DNA of 64,000 nucleotides from Pisaster brevispinus. Taxonomy: Eukaryota > Echinodermata > Asteroidea > Forcipulatida > Asteriidae. Location: assembly GCA_023634235.1 (NCBI GenBank), contig JAMKCF010000003.1:16896742-16960741 (forward strand). Direction: 5' to 3'. Under the pieces are notes generated by a model, which was not told where the DNA came from, ran no database searches, and saw only the letters and a program-made list of their open reading frames with translations. Position numbers and translations under genes: made by a program. Each line of letters begins with the position of its first letter. Position 1 is the stretch's first letter. This document shows positions 53,503 to 62,900 of this stretch, one piece after another.

Positions 53503-54689
53503 AGATAGTTTCTGGTGGATCGGGACCACGGTTCGAATCCCGGCAGTGTCCTTGATTCACTTTTTCTTTTTTCTAAATCTTTAGATTTGAATCATGATTT
53601 CACTTATGAGGTAAGAATTTCGCTTGTCTTTGCGTGGAACAGATAGCCCAGTGGTTGGGAGATAGTTTCTGGTGGCACGGGACCATGGTTCGAATCCAGG
53701 CAGTGTCCTTGATTCACTTTTTCCTTTTTCTGAGTCTAAAGATTTGAACCATTATTTCACTCATGTGGTAGGAATTTTGCTTGTCTTTGCGTGGAACAGA
53801 TAGCCTAGTGTTTAGGAGATAGTTTCTGGTGGATCGGGACCACGGTTCGAATCCCGGCAGTGTCCTTGATTCACTTTTTCTTTTTTTCTAAATCTTTAGA
53901 TTTGAATCATGATGTCACTTATGAGGTAAGAATTTCGCTTGTCTTTGCGTGGAACAGATAGCCGAGTGGTTGGGAGATAGTTTCTGGTGGATCGGGACCA
54001 CGGTTCGAATCCCGGCAGTGTCCTTGATTCACTTTTTCTTTTTTTCTGAGTCTAAAGATTTGAATCATGATTTCACTTATGAGGTAAGAATTTCGCTTGT
54101 CTTTGCGTGGAACACATAGCCCAGTGGTTGGGAAATAGTTTGTGGTGGGTCGGGACCACGGTTCGAATCCCGGCAGGGTCCTTGATTCACTTTTTCTTTT
54201 TTCTAGGTCTTTAGATTTGAATCATGATTTCACTTATGAGGTATAGATTGCGCTTGTCTTTGAGTGGAACAAATAGCCCAGTGGTTGGGAGATAGTTTCT
54301 GGTGGGTCGGGACCACGGTTCGAATCCCAACAAGGTCCTTGATTCACTTTTTCTTTTTGCTGAGTCTAAGGATTTGAATCATGATTTCACTTATGAGGTA
54401 AGAATTTCGCTTGTCTTTGCGTGGAACACATAGCCCAGTGGTTGGGATATAGTTTCTGGTGGATCGGGACCAAGGTTCGATTCCCGGCAAAGTCCTTGAT
54501 TCCCTTTTTCTTTTGTCTGAGTCTAAAGATTTGAATCATGATTTCACTTATGAGGTAGAAATTTCGCTTGTCTTTGCGTGGAACAGATAGCCCAGTGGTT
54601 GGGATATAGTTTCTGGTGGATCGTGACCACGGTTCGAATCCCTGTAGGGTCCTTGATCCCTTTTTTTCTTTTTTCTGAGTCTAAAGATT

Positions 54690-54704
54690 TGAATCATGAT
54701 TTCA
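54690..54704. other. Conserved near-palindrome in each monomer linker (example)
   Basis: The sequence tgaatcatgatttca is a perfect 14-bp palindrome except for one extra T in the right arm. The core TCATGA (a BspHI site) recurs in the great majority of monomers. It lies about 42 bp upstream of the A box and outside the tRNA-like part. Its persistence across diverged families is noticeable, but all segments of a young satellite are conserved, so a bound protein is only a possibility. Confidence 0.5.
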
Positions 54705-54745
54705 CTTATGAGGTAAGAATTTCGCTTGTCTTTGCGTGGAACAGA

Positions 54746-54756
54746 TAGCCCAGTGG
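54746..54756 (+). promoter_or_regulatory. Pol III A-box match (example of one per monomer)
   Basis: The sequence tagcccagtgg fits the internal A-box pattern TRGYNNARNNG of tRNA-type Pol III genes at every constrained position. It also lies where the D arm of a tRNA would be. GCC at 54,748-54,750 and the C at 54,751 face GGGA at 54,759-54,762 across a 7-nt loop, giving three C-G pairs and one G-A mismatch. Most monomers keep tagcccagtgg. Recurrent variants are tagcctagtgg, tagcacagtgg, tagccaagtgg and the broken tgacccagtgg. The match is seen directly; TFIIIC binding is inferred. Confidence 0.65.
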
Positions 54757-54788
54757 TTGGGAGATAGTTTCTGGTGGATCGGGACCAC

Positions 54789-54799
54789 GGTTCGAATCC
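54789..54799 (+). promoter_or_regulatory. Pol III B-box match (example of one per monomer)
   Basis: The sequence ggttcgaatcc is an exact match to the B-box consensus GGTTCGANTCC, the main TFIIIC contact and the T-loop of tRNAs. It starts 43 nt after the A box start; tRNA positions 8 and 52 are 44 apart. The T stem is degraded: only about three of five pairs form in register. The contained TTCGAA is a BstBI site that recurs in most monomers. Recurrent defects elsewhere include ttctaatcc, ttcttatcc, ttcaaatcc and tttgaatcc. Confidence 0.7.
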
Positions 54800-54819
54800 C
54801 GGCAGTGTCCTTGATTCAC

Positions 54820-54831
54820 TTTTTCTTTTTT
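54820..54831 (+). terminator. Candidate Pol III T-tract terminator (example)
   Basis: T5-C-T6 begins 21 nt after the last base of the B box, where a Pol III terminator of a tRNA-type gene would be expected. Nearly all monomers have runs of five or more T here. Lengths vary widely, with a run of 12 T at 7,255-7,266 and one of 10 T at 7,412-7,421. Termination activity is inferred from Pol III's known response to T runs on the non-template strand. Confidence 0.5.
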
Positions 54832-57300
54832 CTAAATCTTTAGATTTGAATCATGATTTCACTTATGAGGTAAGAATTTCGCTTGTCTTTGCGTGGAACA
54901 GATAGCCCAGTGGTTGGGAGATAGTTTCTGGTTGGACGGGACCATGGTTCGAATCCAGGCAGTGTCCTTGATTCACTTTTTCCTTTTTCTGAGTCTTAAG
55001 ATTTGAACCATTATTTCACTTATGTGGTAGGAATTTTGCTTGTCTTTGCGTGGAACAGATAGCCCAGTGGTTGGGATATAGTTTCTTGTGGATCGGGACT
55101 ACGGTTCGAATTCCGGCAAAGTCCTTGATTCACTTTTTCTTTTCTCTGAGTCTAAAGATTTGAATCATGATTTCACTTATGAGGTAGATATTTCGCTTGT
55201 CTGTGCGTGGAACAGATAGCCCAGTGGTTGGGAGACAGTTTCTGGTGGATCGGGACCACGGTTCGAATCCCGACAAGGTCCTTGATTCACTTTTTCTTCT
55301 TTTCTGAGTCTAAGGATTTGAATCATGATTTCTCTTTTGACGTATGAATTTCGCTTGTCTTTGCGTGGAACAGTTAGCCCAGTGGTTGGGAGATAGTTTC
55401 TGGTGGATCGGGACCACGGTTCGAATCCCGGCAGTGTCCTTGATTCACTTTGTCTTTTTTTCTAAATATTTAGATTTGAATCATGATTTTTTAACTTATG
55501 AGGTAAGAATTTCGCTTGTCTTTGCGTGGAACACATAGCCCAGTGGTTGGGAAATAGTTTCTGGTGGGTCGGGACCACGGTTCGAATCCCGGCAGGGTCC
55601 TTGATTCACTTTTTCTTTTTTCTAAGTCTTTAGATTTGAATCATGATTTCACTTATGAGGTATAGATTGCGCTTGTCTTTGAGTGGAACAAATAGCCCAG
55701 TGGTTGGGAGATAGTTTCTGGTGGGTCGGGACCACGGTTCGAATCCCGAAAAGGTCCTTGATTCACTTTTTCTTTTTGCTGAGTCTAAGGATTTGAATCA
55801 TGATTTCACTTATGAGGTAAGAATTTCGCTTGTCTTTGCGTGGAACAGATAGCCCAGTGGTTGGGAGATAGTTTCTGGTGGATCGGGACCACGGTTCGAA
55901 TCCCGGCAGTGTCCTTGATTCACTTTTTCTTTTTTCTAAATCTTTAGATTTGAATCATGATTTCACTTATGAGGTAAGAATTTCGCTTGTCTTTGCGTGG
56001 AACAGATAGCCCAGTGGTTGGGAGATAGTTTCTGGTGGGACGGGACCATGGTTCGAATCCCGGCAAAGTCCTTGATTCACTTTTTCTTTTCTCTGAGTCT
56101 AAAGATTTGAATCATGATTTCACTTATGAGGTAGATATTTCGCTTGTCTGTGCGTGGAACAGATAGCCCAGTGGTTGGGAGACAGTTTCTGGTGGATCGG
56201 GACCACGGTTCGAATCCCGACAAGGTCCTTGATTCACTTTTTCTTTTTTTCTGAGTCTAAGGATTTGAATCATGATTTCTCTTTTGACGTATGAATTTCG
56301 CTTGTCTTTGCGTGGAACAGTTAGCCCAGTGGTTGGGAGATAGTTTCTGGTGGATCGGGACCACGGTTCGAATCCCGGCAGTGTCCTTGATTCACTTTTT
56401 CTTTTTTTCTAAATCTTTAGATTTGAATCATGATTTCACTTATGAGGTAAGAATTTCGCTTGTCTTTGCGTGGAACAGATAGCCCAGTGGTTGGGAGATA
56501 GTTTCTTGTGGATCGGGACCCCGGTTCGAATCCGGCAGTGTCCTTGATTCACTTTTTTTCTTTTGTCTAAGTCTTTAAATTTGAATCAAGATTTCTCTTT
56601 TGACGTATGAATTTCGCTTGTCTTTGCGTGGAACAGTTAGCCCAGTGGTTGGGAGATAGTTTCTGGTGGATCGGGACCACGGTTCGAATCCCGGCAGTGT
56701 CCTTGATTCACTTTTTCTTTTTTCTAAATCTTTAGATTTGAATCATGATTTCACTTATGAGGTAAGAATTTCGCATGTCTTTGCGTGGAACAGATAGCCC
56801 AGTGGTTGGGAGATAGTTTCTGGTGGGACGGGACCATGGTTCGAATCCAGGCAGTGTCCTTGATTCACTTTTTCCTTTTTCTGAGTCTAAAGATTTGAAC
56901 CATTATTTCACTTATGTGGTAGGAATTTTGCTTGTCTTTGCGTGGAACAGATAGCCCAGTGGTTGGGATATAGTTTCTGGTGGATCGGGACCCCGGTTCG
57001 AATCCAGCAGTGTCCTTGATTCACTTGTTTTCTTTTGTCTAAGTCTTTAGATTTGAATCATGATTTCTCTTTTGACGTATGAATTTCGCTTGTCTTTGCG
57101 TGGAACAGTTAGCCCAGTGGTTGGGAGATAGTTTCTGGTGGATCGGGACCACGGTTCGAATCCCTGTAGGGTCCTTGATCCCTTTTTATTTTTTCTGAGT
57201 CTAAATATTTGAATCATGATTTCACTTTTGAGGTAATAATTTCGCATGTTTTTGCGTGGAACAAATAGCCCAGTGGTTGGGAGATAGTTTCTGGTGGGTC

Positions 57301-59900
57301 GGGACCCGGTTCGAATCCCGGCAGGGTCCTTGATTCACTTTTTCTTTTTCCTTAGTCTTTAGATTTGAATCATGATTTCACTTATGAGGTAGGAATTTCG
57401 CTTGTCTTTTTGTGGAACAAATAGCCCAGTGGTTGGGAGGTCGTTTCTGGAGGATCAGGACTACGGTTCGAATCTCGGCGAGGTCCTTGATTTACTTTTT
57501 TTTCTGAGTCTAAAGATTTGAATCATGATTTCACTTATGAGGTAAGAATTTCGCTAGTGTTTGCGTGGAACACATAGCCCAGTGGTTGGGAAATAGTTTC
57601 TGGTGGGTCGGGACCACGGTTCGAATCCCAGGAGGGTCCTTGATTCACTTTTTCTTTTTTCTAAGTCTTTAGATTTGAATCATGATTTCACTTATGAGGT
57701 ATAGATTGCGCTTGTCTTTGAGTGGAACAAATAGCCCAGTGGTTGGGAGATAGTTTCTGGTGGGTCGGGACCACGGTTCGAATCCCGGCAGTGTCCTTGA
57801 TTCACTTTTTCTTTTTTCTGAGTCTAAAGATTTGAATCATGATTTCACTTATGAGGTAAGAATTTCGCATGTCTTTACATGGAACAGATAGCCCAGTGGT
57901 TGGGAGATAGTTTCTGGTGGATCGGGACCACGGTTCGAATCCCTGCAGTGTCCTTGATTCACTTTTTCTTTTTTCTGAGTCTAAAGATTTGAATCATGAT
58001 TTCACTTATGAGGTAAGAATTTCGCTTGTCTTTGCGTGGAAGAAATAGCCCAGTGGTTGGGAGATAGTTTTGGTGGGTCGGGACCACGGTTCGAATCCCG
58101 ACAAGGTCCTTGATTAACTTTTTTCTTTTTGAGTCTAAGGATTTGAATCATGATTTCACTTATGAGGTAAGAATTTCGCTTGTCTTTGCGTGGAACACAT
58201 AGCCCAGTGGTTGGGAGGTCGTTTATGGAGCATCAGGACTACGGTTCGAATCTCGGCGAGGTCCTTGATTTACTTTTTTTTTCTGAGTCCAAAGATTTGA
58301 ATCATGATTTCACTTATGTTGAAGGAATTTTGCTTGTCTTTGCGTGGAACAGATAGCCCAGTGGTTTGGGAGATAGTTTCTGGTGGGTCGGGACCACGTT
58401 TCGAATCCCGGCAAGGTCCTTGATTCACTTTTTCTTTTGTCTGAGTCTAAAGATTTGAATCATGATTTCACTTATGAGGTAGATATTTCGCTTGTCTTTG
58501 CGTGGAACAGATAGCCCAGTGGTTGGGAGATAGTTTCTGGTGGATCGGGACCACGGTTCGAATCCCGACAAGGTCCTTGATTCACTTTTTGTTTTTGCTG
58601 AGTCTAAGGATTTGAATCATGATTTCACTTATGAGGTAGGAATTTCGCTTGTCTTTGCGTGGAACACATAGCCCAGTGGTTGGGAGATAGTTTCTGGTGG
58701 ATCGGGACCACGGTTCGAATCCCTGTAGGTTCCTTGATCCCTTTTTCTTTTTTCTGAGTCTAAAGATTTGAATCATGATTTCACTTAAGAGGTAATAAAT
58801 TCGCATGTTTTTGCGTGAAACAAAAAGCTAAGTGGTTGGGAGATAGTTTCTGGTGGGTCGGGACCCCGGTTCGAATCCCGGCAGGGTCCTTGATTCACTT
58901 TTTCTTCTTCCTAAGTCTTTAGATTTGAATCATAATTTCACTTATGAGGTAGGAATTTCGCTTGTCTTTTTGTTGAACAAATAGCCCAGTGGTTGGGAGG
59001 TCGTTTCTGGAGCATCAGGACTACGGTTCGAATCTCGGCGAGGTCCTTGATTTACTTTTTTTTTCTGAGTCTAAAGATTTGAATCATGATTTCACTTATG
59101 TTGAAGCAATTTTGCTTGTCTTTGCGTGGAACAGATAGCCTAGTGGTTGGGAGATAGTTTCTGGTGGATCGGGACCACGGTTCGAATCCCTGTAGGGTCC
59201 TTGATCCTTTTTTCTTTTTTCTGAGTCTAAAGATTTGAATCATGATTTCACTTATGAGGTAATAATTTCGCATGTTTTTGCGTGGAACAAATAGCCCAGT
59301 GGTTGGGAGATACTTTCTGGTGGGTCGGGACCCCGGTTCGAATCCCGGCAGGGTCCTTGATTCACTTTGTCTTTTTCCTAAGTCTTTAGATTTGAATCAT
59401 GATTTCACTTATGAGGTAGGAATTTCGCTTGTCTTTTTGTGGAACAAATAGCCCAGTGGTTGGGAGGTCGTTTCTGGAGGATCAGGACTACGGTTCGAAT
59501 CTCGGCGAGGTCCTTGATTTACTTTTTTTTTCTGAGTCTAAAGATTTGAATCATGATTTTACTTATGTTGAAGGAATTTTGCTTGTCTTTGCGTGGAACA
59601 GATAGCCTTGTGGTTGGGAGATAGTTTCTGGTGGATCGGGACCCCGGTTCGAATCCCGACAAGGTTCTTGATTCACTTTTTCTTTTTGCTGAGTCTAAGG
59701 ATTTGAATCATGATTTCACTTATGAGGTAGGAATGTCGCTTGTCTTTGCGTGGAACACATAGCCCAGTGGTCGGGAGATAGTTTCTCGTGGATCGGGACC
59801 ACGATTCGAATCCCTGTAAGGTCCTTGATTCAATTTTTCGTTTTTCTGATTCTAAATATTTGAATCATGACTTCACCTCTGAGGTAGGAATTTCGCTTGT
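57301..59900 (+). repeat. Block 14: ~780-bp repeat with ggtcgtttctggag spacer variant
   Basis: A distinctive spacer, ggtcgttt(c/a)tggag followed by atcaggactacgg and a B box ending gaatctcggcgagg, occurs at 57,439, 58,217, 58,999 and 59,466. The spacings are 778, 782 and 467 bp (five, five and three monomers). Monomers with gtccttgatcccttt and with cacttatgttgaag are interspersed. This spacer family is not seen elsewhere in the window by my reading. Confidence 0.82.
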
Positions 59901-62900
59901 CTTTGCGTGGAACAGATAGCCCAGTGGTTTGGGAGATAGTTTCTGGTGGGTCGGGGCCACGTTTCGAATCCCGGCAAGGTCCTTGATTCACATTTTCTTT
60001 TTTCAGAGTCTAAAGATTTGAAACATGATTTTACTTATGAGGTAAGAATTTCGCATGTCTTTGCGTGGAACAGATAGCCCACTGGCTGGGCGATAGTTTC
60101 TGGTGGATCGGGACCCCGGTTCGAATCCCGGCAAGGTCCTTGATCCCCTTTTTCTTTTTTCTGAGTCTAAAGATTTGAATCATGATTTCACATAAGAGGT
60201 AAGAATTTCGCATGTCTTTGCGTGGAACAGATAGCCCAGTGGTTGGGAGATAGTTTCTGGTGGATCGGGACCACGGTTCGAATCCCTGCAGAGTCCATGA
60301 TTCACTTTTTCTTTTTTCTGAGTTTAAAGATATGAATCATGATTTCACTTATGAGGTAAGAATTTCGCATGTCTTTGCGTGGAACAGATAGCCCAGTGGT
60401 TGGGAGATAGTTTCTGGTGGATCAGGACCACGGTTCGAATCCCGACAAGGTTCTTGATTCACTTTTTCTTTTTTCTGAGTCTAAAGATTTGCATCGTGAT
60501 TTTACTTATGAGGTAAGAATTTCGCTTGTCTTTGCGTGGAACAGATAGCCCGGTGGTTGGGAGATAGTTTATGGTGGATCGGGACCACGGTTTGAATCCC
60601 GGCTAATGATTTGAATCATGATTTCACTTATGACGTAAGAATTTCGCTTGTCTTTGCGTGGAACACATAGCCCAGTGGTTGGGGGATAGTTTCTGGTGGA
60701 TCGGGACCACGGTTTGAATCCCGGCAAGGTTCTTGGTTCACTTTTTTTGTCTGAGTCTAAAGATTTGCATCGTGATTTTACTTATGATGTGAGAATTTCG
60801 CTTGTCTTTGAGTGGAACAGATAGCCCAGTGGTTGGGAGATAGTTTCTGGTGGATAGGGACCACTGTTCGAATCCCGGCAACGTCCTTGATTCACTTTTT
60901 CTTTTTTCTGAGTCTTTAGATTTGAATCATGATTTCACTTGTGACGTAGAAATTTCGCTTGTCTTTGCGTGGAACAGATAGCCCAGTGGTTGGGAGATAG
61001 TTTCTGGTGGATCAGGACCACGGTTCGAATCCCGGTAGGGTCTTTGATCCCCTTTTTCTTGTTTCTGAGTCTAAAGATTTGAATCATCATTTAACTTATG
61101 AGGTAAGAATTTCGCGTGTCTTTGGGTGTAAAAGATAGCCCAGTGGTTGGGATATAGTTTCTGGTGGATCGGGACCACGGTTCGAATCCCGACAAGGTAC
61201 TTGACTCACTTTTTTTTTTGTTCTGAGTCTAAAGATTTGAATCATGACTTCACTTATGAGATAGGAATTTCGCTTGTCTTTGCGTGGAACAGATCTCCCA
61301 TAGGTTGGGAGATAGTTTCTAGTGGATCGGGACCACGGTTCGAATCCCGGCAAAGTCCTTGATTCACTTTTTCTTTTTTCTGAGTCTAAAGATTTGAATC
61401 ACGATTTCACTTGTGACATAAGAACTTCGCTTGTCTTTGCGTGGAACAGATAGCCCAGTGGTTGGGAGATAGTTTCTGGTGGATCGGGACCCCGGTTCGA
61501 ATCCCGGCAGTGTCCTTGATCTTATATTTCTTTTTTCTGAGTCTAAGGTTTTGAATCATGATTTCACTAATGACGTATGAATTTCGCTTGTCTTTGCGTG
61601 GAACAGATAGCCCAGTGGTTGGGAGATAGTTTATGGTGGATCGGGACCACGGTTCGAATACCGGCAAAGTCCTTGATTAACTTTTTCTTTTTTTCTGAGT
61701 CTAAAAATTAGAATCATGATTTCACTTATGACTTAAGAATTTCGCTTGTCTTTGCGTGGAACAGATAGCCCAGTGGTTGGGAGATAGTTTCTGGTGGATC
61801 GGGACCACGGTTTGAACCCCGACAAGGTACTTGATTCACTTTTTCTTTTTTTCTGAATCTAAAGATTTGAATCATGACTTCACTTATGAGGTAGGAATTT
61901 CGCTTGTCTTTGCGTGGAACAGATAGCCCAGTGGTTGGGAGATAGTTTCTGGTGGATCAGGACCACGGTTCGAATCCCGGTAGGGTCTTTGATCCCCTTT
62001 TTCTTGTTTCTGAGTCTAAAGATTTGAATCATGATTTAACTTATGAGGTAAGAATTTCGCATGTCTTTGGGTGTAAAAGATAGCCCAGTGGTTGGGATAT
62101 AGTTTCTGGTGGATCGGGACCACGGTTCGAATCCCGACAAGGTACTTGATTCACTTTTTCTTTTTTCTGGGTCTAAAGATTTGAATCATGACTTCACTTA
62201 TGAGATAGGAATTTCGCTTGTCTTTGCGTGGAACAGATAGCCCAGTGGTTGGGAGATAGTTTCTGGTGGATCGGGACTCCGGTTCGAATCCCGGCAGTGT
62301 CCTTGATCTTATTTTTCTTTTTTCTGAGTCTAAGGTTTTGAATCATGATTTCACTTATGACGTATGGATTTCGCTTGTCTTTGGGTGGAACAGATAGCCC
62401 AGTGGTTGGGAGATAGTTTCTGGTGGATCGGGACCACGGTTCGAATCCCGGCAAAGTCCTTAATTAACTTTTTCTTTTTTTCTGAGTCTAAAAATTAGAA
62501 TCATGATTTCACTTATGACTAAGGAATTTCGCTTGTCTTTGCGTGGAACAGATAGCCCAGTGGTTGGGAGACAGTTTCTGGCGGATCGGGACCACGGTTC
62601 GAATCCCGGCAAAGTCCTTGAAACTTTTTATTTTTTCTGAGTCTAAAGATTTGAGTCATGATTTCACTTATGACGTATGACTTTTGCTTGTCTTTGCGTG
62701 GAACGCATAGCCCAGTGGTTAGGAGATAGTTTAGGGTGGATCGGGACCACGGTTCGAATCACGACAAGGTCCTTGTTCTTCTTTTTCTTTTTTTCTGAGT
62801 CTAAGGATTTGAATCATGATTTCACTTATGAGGTAGGAATTTCGCTTGTCTCTGCGTGGAACAGATAGCCCAGTGGTTTGGACAGAGTTTCTGGTGGATC

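Larger units (their letters stand above)
50021..54200 (+). repeat. Block 12: 786-bp five-monomer duplication and doubled A boxes
   Basis: The stretch 51,090-51,870 recurs at about 51,876-52,640. gaatcctacaaggtcc occurs near 51,593 and 52,379, 786 bp apart, and tagcaaagtgg near 51,545 and 52,331. Further on, three monomers carry a 19-bp tandem duplication of the A box. The monomer at about 50,035-50,045 has lost the 8 bp tgtccttg between the B box and attcac. Confidence 0.85.
54653..54810 (+). repeat. Representative near-consensus satellite monomer
   Basis: This copy shows the parts clearly. T-rich linker: 54,660-54,675. Linker with gagtctaaag: about 54,677-54,686. Near-palindrome: 54,690-54,704. 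Conserved ttcgcttgtctttgcg segment: 54,721-54,736. A box: 54,746-54,756. B box: 54,789-54,799. The next monomer starts at 54,811, and the one after it at 54,968, exactly 157 bp later. I use this copy as the reference for describing variants elsewhere. Confidence 0.9.
54728..54831 (+). ncRNA. Hypothetical tRNA-like Pol III transcript (one per monomer)
   Basis: If the boxes work, initiation about 18 nt upstream of the A box and stopping in the T run would give an RNA of roughly 100 nt. It would contain the D-arm remnant, a degraded T arm and an acceptor-like pairing. In that pairing GGA at 54,738-54,740 and CA at 54,742-54,743 face TGTCC at 54,806-54,810, with one bulged A. There is no convincing anticodon stem: only GAT/ATC pairs around a large loop. 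It is therefore not a translatable tRNA. Transcription is not shown by sequence; this entry marks a testable product. Confidence 0.25.
54201..57300 (+). repeat. Block 13: ~947-bp six-monomer repeat
   Basis: The stretch 55,130-55,540 recurs at about 56,077-56,490. The markers are gcttgtctgtgcgtgg (near 55,194 and 56,142) and atttctcttttgacgtatg (near 55,328, 56,275, 56,593 and 57,063). The first copy has a 5-bp insertion near 55,485-55,494 (gattttttaacttatg) that explains the small length difference. Short B-box flanks (gaatccggcag near 56,529, gaatccagcag near 57,000) mark local decay. Confidence 0.82.

Noticed and set aside
54721..54745. CENP-B box, suggested by tgcgtggaac and ttcg motifs in each monomer
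   Set aside because: The essential nTTCGnnnnAnnCGGGn arrangement is not present in the consensus. A centromeric role remains possible but is not supported by this motif.
54738..54810. Functional tRNA genes
   Set aside because: A and B boxes are good, but there is no anticodon stem, the T stem has mismatches, and the acceptor pairing is short and bulged. The anticodon cannot be assigned, so I call it tRNA-like only.
55485..55494. Transposon insertion or target-site duplication at small insertions
   Set aside because: All insertions I saw are under about 20 bp and consist of local slippage products. No foreign element interrupts the array.
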